From positions 2,589,679 to 2,653,678 of the forward strand of contig NZ_CP101497.1 of the NCBI RefSeq assembly GCF_024362325.1: a stretch of DNA of 64,000 nucleotides, written 5' to 3'. The translations under genes were made by a program, and so were the position numbers. Under the pieces are notes generated by a model that ran no database searches, had not been told where the DNA came from, and worked only from the letters and a program-made list of their open reading frames with translations. Positions 39,481 to 47,671 of this stretch are shown piece by piece (the stretch's first letter is position 1; every line of letters starts with the position of its first letter). This DNA is from Microcella humidisoli (lineage in GTDB: Bacteria; Actinomycetota; Actinomycetes; Actinomycetales; Microbacteriaceae).

Positions 39481-40860
39481 TCAGGCGCCGAGGTCGCCGA
39501 GAACGTTCTCGGCGGCCCGGCGGCCCGACAAGAGGGCACCGTGCACCGTCGACGGATGCTCACGCGAGGTCGCCTCGCCCGCAAGGTGCAGGCGGCCGCC
39601 GACGGGTGCCGCGAGGTCATCGCGCATCGCCGGGTCGGAGCCCACCGCGGCGAACGAGTAGGAGCCGCGCGCGAACTCGTCCGCCCCCCAGCGCGTGACG
39701 AGCGCATCGACGGGGTCGGGCGCGCCCGGGTAGGCGCTGCGCAGGGTGCGGAGGGCGCTCGCCAGGGCCTGCTCGTCCGTCATCACGTCGACGCGCCGAC
39801 CCAGATCGCCTGCCGCGAAGCCGAGCAGCACGGGCACGCCCCCGGCACGGCCGACCGTGACCCAGTCGACCCACGGGTCGGCGCCCTCGGGCGGCACGAT
39901 GCCGATCCAGTCGACCGAGTCGTCCCAGAACACCTCGTCGAACTGGAGAAAGACCTTGTTGAGCACGCCCATGCCGAGGGCGTCGATCGCAGTCTGGTGA
40001 GATTCGGGCAGGGGCGGGTCGACGACGATCGCGCCCGCCTGCAGCACGCCGAGCGGCACGGTGATGACGACCGCGTCGGCCTCGACCGTCTCGGCGGTGG
40101 TCTCGACGGCAACCCCGTCGGCGCCCCACCTCACGGCCGTGACGACGGTGCTCAGCCGAACATCGAGACCGTCGGCGAGCAGTTCGGGCACCTGCGCGTA
40201 GCCGCCCTCGATCATGACGTCGCCTCCGCCGTACTCTCCGGCGTCGTCGAACCACCACGCCGACAGCTGATCGATCGACCCCGCGTACTCGTTCTCGATC
40301 GCGCTCGCGGCGAGATAGCGAATGAGCCGGGCCTCGTCCGCGGCCGCTCCGCGCACGGCATCGTCGACGACGAGCCGCAGCGGCTGGTCCACGTCGGCGT
40401 CATAGCCCGCCTCGACGGCGGCATCGAGCCGTGCCCCGGCGCGCGAGAGCGCGGCGTCGTCGACGAGCCCGCTCGCGGTCGCGGCATCGAACCCGATCGA
40501 CGAGGCGACGTCGGTCTCGATGAGCCCCAGACCCGCCTCGTCGACGAGCTCGGCGACGGGGTTGCCGTCGACGCCGTGGATCCAGGAGGCTCCGAGGTCG
40601 AGCGCGAAACCCTCGCGCACGAGTGTGGCGGTCCGGCCGCCAATACGGTCGCGCGCGTCGAGCACGATGACCTCGGCGCCCGCGCGGTGCAGATCCCGGG
40701 CGGCCGCGAGCCCCGCCACGCCCGCCCCCACCACGACGACGGTGAGGCCCTCGCCGCGGGTGCTCGACGCCCCGCCGAACGGCGTGCACGCGGCGAGAGC
40801 GGCCGCGGCGGTCGAACCCACGGCCACGGCCCCGAACTGACGGCGAGTGAGTCCGCTCAC
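39481..40860 (-). CDS. Flavin amine oxidase, Tat-exported lipoprotein
   Basis: 459 residues. The N-terminus has a twin-arginine motif (LTRRQFGAVAVG) and a lipobox ending LAAC, so it is probably folded with FAD, exported by Tat and lipid-anchored. Next comes VVVVGAGVAGLAAARDLHRAG, then DRIGGRTATL and GASWIHGVDGNP, typical of monoamine/polyamine oxidases. The C-terminal HLAGEATSREHPSTVHGALLS closes the FAD site. The GTG start overlaps the ribF stop. Confidence 0.92.
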   Translation of the reverse strand: MSGLTRRQFGAVAVGSTAAAALAACTPFGGASSTRGEGLTVVVVGAGVAGLAAARDLHRAGAEVIVLDARDRIGGRTATLVREGFALDLGASWIHGVDGNPVAELVDEAGLGLIETDVASSIGFDAATASGLVDDAALSRAGARLDAAVEAGYDADVDQPLRLVVDDAVRGAAADEARLIRYLAASAIENEYAGSIDQLSAWWFDDAGEYGGGDVMIEGGYAQVPELLADGLDVRLSTVVTAVRWGADGVAVETTAETVEADAVVITVPLGVLQAGAIVVDPPLPESHQTAIDALGMGVLNKVFLQFDEVFWDDSVDWIGIVPPEGADPWVDWVTVGRAGGVPVLLGFAAGDLGRRVDVMTDEQALASALRTLRSAYPGAPDPVDALVTRWGADEFARGSYSFAAVGSDPAMRDDLAAPVGGRLHLAGEATSREHPSTVHGALLSGRRAAENVLGDLGA

Positions 40861-41801
40861 ACCGGTGCGGGCAGGCCCAGAATCTCGCGGATGCGCAGCT
40901 CGTCGCGGCCCATCTGCTCGGCCAGGGCATCCGCCGACGCGAACTTGTGCATCGAGCGGATGTAGGCGACGAACTCGAGCTCGACGGTCTTTCCGTAGAG
41001 GTCGAGGTGCACGTCGATCGCGTGGGCCTCGACGGTCTTCTCGGGCACGTCGCCGAACGTCGGGTTGTTGCCGATCGAGACGGCGGCGCCGTAACGCTGG
41101 CCGTCGACGTGCAGCCAGCAGGCGTAGACGCCGTCGGCGGGGATGCATCCTTCGGCGTCGCGCGCGAGGTTCGCGGTCGGGTAGCCGAGCTCGCGGCCGC
41201 GCTGGTGGCCGGGAACAACGAGCGAGCGGATGCGGTGCGGCCGGCCGAGCGCCTCGGTCGCCTCGTCGAGGCGGCCGGTCTCGAGCAGGGTGCGGATGCC
41301 CGTGGACGACACGCGCGTGCCGTCCTGCTCGCAGACATCGTCGACGAGCGCGACGCCGAAGCCCGCGCGCTCACCCGCGGCCCGCAGGCTCTCGACCGTG
41401 CCGGCACCGCGCGCGCCGTAGCGGAAGTCGCTGCCGACGAGTACGCGCTCGGCGTGCAGGCCGCGCACGAGCACTCGGTCGACGAACTCGTCGGCGGTGA
41501 GGGCGGCGAAGTCGGGCGTGAAGGGCAGCACGACGACGAGGTCGACCCCGGCGTCGACAAGGGCTTCGGTCTTCTGGGCGACGCTCAGCAGCGTTTCGGG
41601 CGCACTCTCCGGGTGCAGCACGGCGGCCGGGTGCCGGTCGAAGGTCACGACGACGGTGCGGCGGCCCTCCGCCTCGGCGGTGAGCTGCTCGAGCACGGCC
41701 CGATGGCCGCGGTGCACGCCGTCGAACTTGCCGATCGTGACGGCGCTCGGCCGTGCATCGTGCGGCAGGTTCTCGAGGCCGTGTACGACGGAGCCGGTCA
41801 C
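40857..41801 (-). CDS. ribF: Bifunctional riboflavin kinase/FAD synthetase
   Basis: 314 residues: an N-terminal nucleotidyltransferase (AVTIGKFDGVHRGHRAVLEQL; VLVGSDFRYGARGAG) and a C-terminal kinase (GRELGYPTANLA; DGVYACWLHVDG). It makes FMN and FAD. The adjacent gene encodes an FAD enzyme, though that link is probably incidental. The GTG start overlaps the stop of the small membrane protein gene. Confidence 0.96.
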   Translation of the reverse strand: MTGSVVHGLENLPHDARPSAVTIGKFDGVHRGHRAVLEQLTAEAEGRRTVVVTFDRHPAAVLHPESAPETLLSVAQKTEALVDAGVDLVVVLPFTPDFAALTADEFVDRVLVRGLHAERVLVGSDFRYGARGAGTVESLRAAGERAGFGVALVDDVCEQDGTRVSSTGIRTLLETGRLDEATEALGRPHRIRSLVVPGHQRGRELGYPTANLARDAEGCIPADGVYACWLHVDGQRYGAAVSIGNNPTFGDVPEKTVEAHAIDVHLDLYGKTVELEFVAYIRSMHKFASADALAEQMGRDELRIREILGLPAPV

Positions 41802-42226
41802 GCGAGCACCTCCGGCGCTGCAGACCGTGCCTGGCTGACGCGGCGCAGCCACAGCAGCCCGAGCACGGGAAGCACGAGGGGGATGAAGGCGTAGCCGCGG
41901 CCGAACTGGCTCCAGACGGTGTCGTCGGGGAACAGGGCGGGGTCGATGATGCTGAGGGTGCCGACGATGAGTACACCCGCGAGCTCGAAGGCGATGGCGA
42001 TGACGGCGACGCGGAACCACACGGCTCCGCGGGCGACGAGCGCGACAGTCGCGAGCACGTAGACGGCCGCGGCGATCGCCGAGAGCGCATACGCAACGGG
42101 GGCCTCGTCGAACTTGGTGGCGATCTGGTACGCCGATCGGCCGATCGCGGCCAGGGCAAGAATGCCGTACACGGCGATCAGCACGCGGCCGATGCCGGCA
42201 CTCGTCGGGCGGGGTTCGTCGCTCAT
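41798..42226 (-). CDS. Small membrane protein, four helices
   Basis: 142 residues with four hydrophobic helices (VLIAVYGILALAAIGRSAYQIA first). It is coupled to ribF by a 4-bp overlap. Function unknown. Confidence 0.75.
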   Translation of the reverse strand: MSDEPRPTSAGIGRVLIAVYGILALAAIGRSAYQIATKFDEAPVAYALSAIAAAVYVLATVALVARGAVWFRVAVIAIAFELAGVLIVGTLSIIDPALFPDDTVWSQFGRGYAFIPLVLPVLGLLWLRRVSQARSAAPEVLA

Positions 42227-42241
42227 CGTGCTCAGCCTAAG

Positions 42242-42925
42242 TCAGGCTTGCTGGGTGGGAATCGCGCCCATGAGGGCGCGCAGAAACCGGCGGGCGATGA
42301 GGATGCGCGCAAGCAGCAGCCCGGGCAGCAGGGGCCATCCCCACCAGGCGGCGGGCCGCGCGAAGCTGCGCACCGTGAGCCACACGGAGCCGTCGTCCGT
42401 CTGCTCGAGCGTGAACGCCTCTTCGCCCGAGAACGGATGCCCGGGCAGGGTGCCGACCGCGTACATGACGCGCTGCGCGGCCTGCTCGAGCAGCACGACG
42501 CGACAGGGCAACGGCAGCCACAGGGACTCGCCGACCTCGAGCCCCACGACGACGATGTCTCCGGGGCGCAGGTGCCGCGCGCCGCTGGAGGTGTAGACCT
42601 CGTCAGCTGCCCCCACCTGCGCGGCCTCGACCGGTTCGCCCGCCGTGTCGTACTCGACGTGGTGGTAGGTGAGCTCCGCATCCCCTGCCGTCACGGGGGT
42701 GATGCGCACGCCCATGCCGGCGCCGCGGTAGACCCCACCGGTGAGCAGCTCGTCGACCGCGTAGTGCCAGCGCTCGTCGCCGTGGCCGATGCGGCCGCGC
42801 TGCTCGAGCGGGCGGTACCCCTGCGGCGGGTACTGCAGCAGGTCAGGCGCCTGCGTCGCCCCGACGGCCGCGTACGTCACCGGCTGCTGCTGGCGGTCGC
42901 GGTCGCGAGAGGAGTCGGCGGTCAC
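42242..42925 (-). CDS. DUF1990 family protein (1)
   Basis: 227 residues. TYAAVGATQAPDLLQYPPQG opens the domain, then WHYAVDELLTGGVYRGAGMGV, YAVGTLPGHPFSGEEAFTLEQ and FARPAAWWGWPLLPGL, all DUF1990 marks. Function unknown; such genes commonly sit near lepA and hemW in actinobacteria. The start is GTG at 42925. Confidence 0.85.
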   Translation of the reverse strand: MTADSSRDRDRQQQPVTYAAVGATQAPDLLQYPPQGYRPLEQRGRIGHGDERWHYAVDELLTGGVYRGAGMGVRITPVTAGDAELTYHHVEYDTAGEPVEAAQVGAADEVYTSSGARHLRPGDIVVVGLEVGESLWLPLPCRVVLLEQAAQRVMYAVGTLPGHPFSGEEAFTLEQTDDGSVWLTVRSFARPAAWWGWPLLPGLLLARILIARRFLRALMGAIPTQQA

Positions 42926-43404
42926 GCATCCCAGCGTACGGCGCAGTACCGTGGGGAAATGCCCCGAGACATCAGCCCCGTAGCGCTGACGTCGACGATG
43001 TCGACATGGTCGCTCGCGAGCCACATCGTCTGCTCTCCGCCGTGCTGAGCGTGCGAAACGGACGCCTGACCGAGCTCGACTGCGTGTCGCAGGGCCGGTT
43101 GGCCTTCTTCCCCCCAGGCCTGGCTGAGATCTCCGGCTGGGTGATGACCGCCGAGCCCGTGGCGAGCACCCGCGAACCATGATCCGCGGCTGACGTCACC
43201 GTCGACCCATCGAGGAATTCGCCGTGCCGAGCGGGACCACCGCCCCCCGACTCCCGAATGGAAGGAAGGTGAGGAGCAGAGTCGACCGGAACTCCTTCAC
43301 TTCGGGAACGTTTCGGGCGAAGCACCCCTCGATTGCCGCCCGGGATGGCGCTGTACGGTGCCGTCGAGCGGCGACTCACGAGCGCAGCGTCGAGCTGTCG
43401 CCCG
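42926..43404. other. Gap without a convincing gene
   Basis: About 480 bp. A plus-strand frame around 43011-43184 (about 58 codons, MVAREPHRLLSAVLSV at its start) has core-like codon use, but no ribosome site and no family. A 29-codon ATG frame at 42960 overlaps it. It may be a decayed gene. Nothing else is seen. Confidence 0.5.
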
Positions 43405-43905
43405 CTAGACGCCGAGGTGCTCGCTCAGCGCTTCGACGATGAGCGCGTGGTCGATCTCGTGCGGCAGGCCCGACACGGCGATCGTGCCGACGACGCCGAC
43501 GCCGCGGATGGCGAGCGGGAACCCGCCGCCGTGTCCGGAGAACTGCATCGGGTCCATCCAGGGGGCCGCCTCAAGCGTGTGGTTGTCGAGAATGGGAAAG
43601 CGGAGGCCGACGAGGTAGCTCGACGCACCGAACTCCCGCACCGTGCGCTTCTTGCGCTCGATCCACACGTCGTTGTGCGCCGAGGTGCCGGGCAGGGCGC
43701 AGTGGAACAGCCGCTGCTCGCCCAGCGCGATGTCGATCGTGATCGCCTGGCCCCGCTCGAGGGCGCGCTCGCGCAGGCGTGCGCCGAGCATCCACGCGTG
43801 CTCGTGCGTGAACTCGGTGAACTGCAGGCGCTCCTCCTGCGCGACGACCTCGGCGATGAGGGCGTCGAGCGCGGCACGGTCGGCGGGCGAGAGGTCTGTC
43901 GTCAT
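43405..43905 (-). CDS. UPF0303/HbpS-like (heme-degrading domain) protein
   Basis: 166 residues containing FTHEHAWMLGARLRERALERG, WIERKKRTVREFG and FSGHGGGFPLAIRGVGVVGTIAVSG in segments, the GlcG/HbpS-type fold of UPF0303. Members are annotated as heme-degrading domain proteins on structural grounds, so the activity here is uncertain. I chose the ATG at 43903-43905. Confidence 0.82.
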   Translation of the reverse strand: MTTDLSPADRAALDALIAEVVAQEERLQFTEFTHEHAWMLGARLRERALERGQAITIDIALGEQRLFHCALPGTSAHNDVWIERKKRTVREFGASSYLVGLRFPILDNHTLEAAPWMDPMQFSGHGGGFPLAIRGVGVVGTIAVSGLPHEIDHALIVEALSEHLGV

Positions 43906-43909
43906 GCGC

Positions 43910-44434
43910 TCAGTGTGCCCCACGCGCGAGGGCGCGCAGGTACCGGCGCGTGTAGATCGCCTGCACGAGGCGCAGCACCGGTGCCCCGAGCATCCAGATG
44001 CCGGGAGCCGGCCTCGAAAAACCGTGCACCGCGGCGCGCACCACGCCGGCGTTGTCGATCGTCACGAGAAACGCTTCTTCTCCGCGCTCCGGATGCCCGG
44101 GCAGGGTTCCGTAGACGAACCCCCGCCGCGACGGCTCGTCGACGATCGCGAGAACGCGCGTGCGCGCCGTCACCGGCACGATGCCGAGCAGCGGAATCGT
44201 CAGCGTCACGTCATCGCCGACAACAACCCGCGGCGTGTTGACACGGATGCCCGCCCCGCGCTGCATCCCCCACTCGAGCACCTCGGCCGAGGCCGACGCC
44301 CACCGCTCGGCTCCCGCGCCGATCACGGCCTCGTGTCGAAACACTCGGAACCCCGCGGGCACACGGTGCGGCTCGAGGTTCAGGCTGCCGCCGTGCGGCG
44401 CGTAGGTCAGCGCGGGTCGCGCCACAGCATCCAC
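43910..44434 (-). CDS. DUF1990 family protein (2), original lepA neighbour
   Basis: 174 residues with LTYAPHGGSLNLEPHRVPAG, WGMQRGAGIRVNTP and VYGTLPGHPERGEEAFLVTID, matching DUF1990. It starts only 10 nt after the lepA-tail stop at 44445, so before the island arrived it was most likely the gene directly downstream of lepA. Confidence 0.82.
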   Translation of the reverse strand: MDAVARPALTYAPHGGSLNLEPHRVPAGFRVFRHEAVIGAGAERWASASAEVLEWGMQRGAGIRVNTPRVVVGDDVTLTIPLLGIVPVTARTRVLAIVDEPSRRGFVYGTLPGHPERGEEAFLVTIDNAGVVRAAVHGFSRPAPGIWMLGAPVLRLVQAIYTRRYLRALARGAH

Positions 44435-44444
44435 CGCCTCGGCC

Positions 44445-44500
44445 CTACTTCTTCTCTTTCGACTTCTCGACGTCGCCTGAAGTCAAGTTGAGGCTATGAA
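44445..44500 (-). mobile_element. Attachment-site copy 1 (lepA tail with phage-side arm)
   Basis: On the minus strand CATAGCCTCAACTTGACTTC is followed by AGGCGA and then an in-frame LepA-like tail, SGDVEKSKEKK, ending TAG at 44445. The GA at 44473-44474 corresponds to the central dinucleotide of the other copies. It is the outermost copy and probably carries the chromosome's own original lepA 3' end. Confidence 0.8.
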
Positions 44501-44503
44501 CAG

Positions 44504-44869
44504 TCACGGCGCGACATGTTCATCGAGCAGGAACCACACGTCCATCCGCCATCGTTCGTCAATCAGATTGAGGGTTTGCCCGACCGTTGACGGGTCGAGC
44601 AACGAGGGCCAGTCGAGGCTGCTCAAGACATCGCTGGGAAGACCAAGTCCCTCGAACTCCCGCTCCACGTCAATGTCCGGGTCTCGCGAGGTGATGCGCT
44701 CAAACTCTGCGTCTTCGACCTGGCGAAGGGCCTCTATCCACAGTTCTTGCTCTGCAGGCGAGCACTGTTCCATGAACGCGACAGCAGACTCAAGCCCGGG
44801 AATTGAATCAGGCGGCACCGACACGGTATGCACAACTCCGTCTGACGAAATCCACATAGGGCAGAGCAT
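44504..44869 (-). CDS. Cassette gene 1, acidic hypothetical protein
   Basis: 121 residues, acidic, with VGQTLNLIDERWRMDVWFLL near the C-terminus. No family recognised. It is the only gene between attachment-site copies 1 and 2, and starts 17 nt after the lepA-tail stop of copy 2. By size, charge and neighbour it could be an immunity-type protein, but that is a guess. Confidence 0.6.
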   Translation of the reverse strand: MLCPMWISSDGVVHTVSVPPDSIPGLESAVAFMEQCSPAEQELWIEALRQVEDAEFERITSRDPDIDVEREFEGLGLPSDVLSSLDWPSLLDPSTVGQTLNLIDERWRMDVWFLLDEHVAP

Positions 44870-44886
44870 GCCAGATACCAGCAGCG

Positions 44887-44944
44887 CTACTTTTTGTCCT
44901 TCTTGGCCGACTCCGTGTCGCCTGAAGTCAAATTGAGGCTATGA
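44887..44944 (-). mobile_element. Attachment-site copy 2
   Basis: Minus strand: CATAGCCTCAATTTGACTTC, AGGCGA, then a LepA-like tail SGDTESAKKDKK ending TAG at 44887. The GA is at 44918-44919. The tail differs from copy 3 at six positions in 31 nt, all synonymous. Confidence 0.85.
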
Positions 44945-44960
44945 AAGTCGCGACAACCCG

Positions 44961-45419
44961 TCATGTGATGTTGATTCCAGCAATCGGCGTGCCGGGCGGC
45001 AGATTCCGGGTCTGCTCGTGAATTTGTCCGTAGAGGTTCACTGACACAACCATGTCGGACACCTCCACGTTGTCAGCGGAAAGCGGGCCCCCGAGCATTG
45101 GCGGCACAGTGAAAGACAGAATCTCGTCTTCACCGGGATGGAGGTTGAGACCGGTTGCGGCGGTGGCCAGCTCAACCATCAAGTAATTGTCTTGTCCATC
45201 CCGAGTGTTGAGGGCGGCCTGAAGCTCCGCACCTGAGGACCAGTCGCGAGTAAGGTTCCCGCCCACAATGTCGAGGAACCACCATCCGTCCTCTGACTCA
45301 AAGAAGATGTCACCAAACGGAGAACTCAAGGAAGGCTTCTTCCCCGCCAGGTCGAGAAACGCCCATGATTCGAGCGCACGTGCGTACTGCTCCCCGGTGA
45401 ACCGTCGCATCAACTCCAC
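44961..45419 (-). CDS. Cassette gene 2, DUF1851/Tdi1-type immunity-like protein
   Basis: 152 residues. FGDIFFESEDGWWFLDIVGG followed by the C-terminal block FTVPPMLGGPLSADNVEVSD and GQIHEQTRNLPPGTPI match the DUF1851 (T6SS immunity Tdi1) family. Such proteins protect against ADP-ribosylating toxins in known cases. No toxin gene is adjacent. It is the sole gene between copies 2 and 3, starting 13 nt after the copy-3 tail stop. Confidence 0.8.
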   Translation of the reverse strand: MELMRRFTGEQYARALESWAFLDLAGKKPSLSSPFGDIFFESEDGWWFLDIVGGNLTRDWSSGAELQAALNTRDGQDNYLMVELATAATGLNLHPGEDEILSFTVPPMLGGPLSADNVEVSDMVVSVNLYGQIHEQTRNLPPGTPIAGINIT

Positions 45420-45432
45420 GAGTTGAGGATAC

Positions 45433-45492
45433 TTACTTCTTATCCTTTTTTGCGGACTCCGTGTCCCCTGAGAGTCAAATGGGGCAATGAAC
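45433..45492 (-). mobile_element. Attachment-site copy 3 (attR of the 15-kb element)
   Basis: Minus strand: CATTGCCCCATTTGACTCTC, AGGGGA, then an in-frame LepA tail LSGDTESAKKDKK ending TAA at 45433. The central GA is 45464-45465. The phage-side arm CATTGCCCC is the exact inverse of GGGGCAATG at the lepA junction (60456-60464), which identifies the two ends of one element. Confidence 0.88.
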
Positions 45493-45504
45493 GAGGTGTA
45501 GTGG

Positions 45505-46068
45505 TCAAAGCCTCTGGAGCGCTCGGTACAGCGTCGCCGGGCTGACCTTCACCATCTCAGCGACCTCGGCGCGCGTGTAGTCACCACTGGCTACCAGCTT
45601 ACGTATGCGCTCCTGTGTCTTGTCATCGATCTTCGAAGGTCGACCGCCGACCCTGCCCTTGGCTTTCGCAGCAAGGAGGCCAGCGCGAGTGCGCTCCACA
45701 ATTGTGTCGCGCTCAAGTTGGGCGAAGGCGGTCATGATGGTCAACATTGCCTCGCCCATGGGACCGGAGGTGCTGATGCCCTCGGTGAGGCTTCGAAAGG
45801 TTGCGCCTTTCGCCTTGATGGTGGCGATGAGATCGAGCACGTTGCGAGTGTTGCGCCCGAGTCGATCGAGCTTCCAGACCACGACTTCGTCGCCCTCGTC
45901 CAGACGGTCGAGGAGAGCGTCCAGACGCGGGCGGCTGGCGAGAGTGCCAGAAACACCTTCATCGGCATAAACGTACTTCTCAGCAATGCCAGCAGCGGCG
46001 AGCGCATCACGCTGAAGGGCCGCATTCTGGTCGTTGGTGCTGGTGCGGATGTACGCGAAGGTTGTCAT
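45505..46068 (-). CDS. Small serine resolvase/invertase
   Basis: 187 residues. The catalytic domain begins TTFAYIRTSTNDQNAALQRD (Ser nucleophile at residue 10), then DEGVSGTLASRPRLDALLD, EVVVWKLDRLGRNTRNVLDL and AFAQLERDTIVERTRAG, with a C-terminal helix-turn-helix (YTRAEVAEMVKVSPATLYRA). This is the Pin/Tn3 class, not an integrase. It lies at the inner edge of the element, next to copy 3. The start is ATG at 46066-46068. Confidence 0.93.
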   Translation of the reverse strand: MTTFAYIRTSTNDQNAALQRDALAAAGIAEKYVYADEGVSGTLASRPRLDALLDRLDEGDEVVVWKLDRLGRNTRNVLDLIATIKAKGATFRSLTEGISTSGPMGEAMLTIMTAFAQLERDTIVERTRAGLLAAKAKGRVGGRPSKIDDKTQERIRKLVASGDYTRAEVAEMVKVSPATLYRALQRL

Positions 46069-46090
46069 CGCTCTAGTATCGCATAACTCA

Positions 46091-46130
46091 ACTCTCATAT
46101 CGAGGGGAATTGCGATATAGTTTTGAGAGT
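46091..46130. promoter_or_regulatory. Inverted repeat upstream of the resolvase (res-like or operator)
   Basis: ACTCTCA-TATCG at 46091-46102 faces CGATA and TGAGAGT at 46113-46130. The arms pair with a 6-nt internal asymmetry. It lies 23 nt upstream of the resolvase start in AT-rich DNA. Resolvases act at sites beside their own gene, so it is a candidate crossover or control site. Confidence 0.45.
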
Positions 46131-46288
46131 CCTTTCGGTATCTGATGTCTTGAGTCGCGTGTCTCTCACTGGACCATCCTTTTCGAGACATCTGCCTCGA
46201 GGTTCTCCGTCGCTCCGGAGAGGTTAGGGATGAGTTCCTGCGTCTAGTTGGGTGATCGTGGAGCTAGCAGCGCGGTTACCCTCGGCTC

Positions 46289-46765
46289 ATGGAGACTGAT
46301 ATGAGTTTGGTGGTTAGGCCCCGTAGGCCTGCTGATGTGCTTGAGGTGGTCAGTTGGATCGCAAGTGCAAAGGTTCTCTACTCTTTCTCCGGTGCGCGTC
46401 TGCAGTGGCCGCTCACGTCCATTCAGCTGGAGAACTTGACGCACACGGAAGGGCTCTCTCCTTTCGTTGTCGTCGGCTCAGCAGACCGGCTCGTCGGGCA
46501 TTTTGATCTCAGAGTGGATGAGCGAGTGGCTTGGTTGGGCAGGGTTGCAGTGAAGCCGGAATTCCAGGGCCGCGGACTGGCGATCGAAGTGGTCAATGCC
46601 GCTCTCGTGCAGGCCCAAGAGCTGGGCGCAGACGCTGTTCGACTGCGTGTCATTGCGACGAACGAACCGGCAATCCGCACGTATCTTCGCGCAGGTTTCG
46701 CAACTGGCTTGCCCGATCCAGAGCGCCCCAGCGTGCTCTTGATGGAACGTAGTCTGCTTCGCTAA
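46289..46765 (+). CDS. GNAT acetyltransferase
   Basis: 158 residues. VRPRRPADVLEVVSWIAS opens the domain and the acetyl-CoA loop VAVKPEFQGRGLAIEVVNAAL carries the Q/RxxGxG/A motif, with VIATNEPAIRTYLRAGF near the end. The substrate is unknown. An in-frame ATG 4 codons further in is an alternative start. Confidence 0.87.
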   Translation: METDMSLVVRPRRPADVLEVVSWIASAKVLYSFSGARLQWPLTSIQLENLTHTEGLSPFVVVGSADRLVGHFDLRVDERVAWLGRVAVKPEFQGRGLAIEVVNAALVQAQELGADAVRLRVIATNEPAIRTYLRAGFATGLPDPERPSVLLMERSLLR

Positions 46766-46894
46766 AGAATCCACCACGCTGCCTGGTCGAGTCTGTCACT
46801 AAGGAGCACTCCCGAAACCCAGGCGGTATTTCTGCGGTCATCAGACCCAGACCGTTACCCCTACTTTGCGTAGTCTCCTTCGTTAAGCTGAACT

Positions 46895-47671
46895 GTGGCA
46901 CCGACGCGGAAGAATCCTGAGGATGCGGCTCGGTTGCTCCCGGGGAGCGGGTGGGAAAAGGTTGCGTCCGGGGAATCTGACACCGACGTCTATCGACGCG
47001 ACGCTGTGTACGCGAAGGTGTGTGCCGCCGATGGGACGGTGGGCCTGGCGGAAGAGCGCGACCGGGTCCGATGGCTTGCTGAAACGGACTTCCCGGGCGC
47101 CAGGGTCCTCGATTGGATAGACAGCCAACATGGCGCCGTCCTGGTGACCTCGGCTGTGTCTGGAGTTCCGGGTTGGCAGCTCCCCTGCTCTCCGACGCTG
47201 ATGGGGAATCTAGCCGCTGCGCTTCGCTCGTTTCACGAGCTGCCCGTCGAGGGATGTCCCTTCGAACGCCGACTGGAGGATGTCCTCGGACAGGTAGAGG
47301 ACGTTGTCCGGCGCGGAGCAGTAAACCCCGACTTCCTCAGCCTCGAATGGCAACAGGTACCACCGGCGGAGCTGCTGTCACGTCTGCAAACCTCGGTGCC
47401 TGCCGTTCAAGACCTCGTGGTGTGCCATGGTGATGCCACTCTGGCGAACTTTCTGTTCGATCCTCAAACGTTGGCGTTCACCGGTGCCGTTGACGTGGGG
47501 CACCTCGGCGTAGCAGATCGATACTCCGACCTGGCGCTGACCGCGGCGCAGGTCGTCAACCATGGATGGTCGCCCAGTTCAGTCAGTTTCCTGACGATGT
47601 ATGGGCTAGACGACGCCGATGACGAGCGGCTCGTGTTCTACCTTCTCCTGGATGCGATGAGCTGGGGATGA
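46895..47671 (+). CDS. APH(3'')-like aminoglycoside phosphotransferase homologue
   Basis: 258 residues. The catalytic loop VVCHGDATLANFLFDP and the metal-binding segment VDVGHLGVADRYSDLAL are those of APH(3')/APH(3''), and CPFERRL followed by AVNPDFL, with the C-terminal LVFYLLLDAMSWG, closely follows the APH(3'')-Ib (StrA) layout as I recall it. Length matches (about 265). A streptomycin-kinase role is likely by family, but no phenotype can be read from sequence. The start is GTG at 46895. Confidence 0.82.
   Translation: MAPTRKNPEDAARLLPGSGWEKVASGESDTDVYRRDAVYAKVCAADGTVGLAEERDRVRWLAETDFPGARVLDWIDSQHGAVLVTSAVSGVPGWQLPCSPTLMGNLAAALRSFHELPVEGCPFERRLEDVLGQVEDVVRRGAVNPDFLSLEWQQVPPAELLSRLQTSVPAVQDLVVCHGDATLANFLFDPQTLAFTGAVDVGHLGVADRYSDLALTAAQVVNHGWSPSSVSFLTMYGLDDADDERLVFYLLLDAMSWG

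Noticed and set aside
45505..46068. Small resolvase as the integrase of the island
   Set aside because: It is a 187-residue Pin/Tn3-class protein without the recombinase and zinc-ribbon domains; the 537-residue protein next to lepA fits the att sites.
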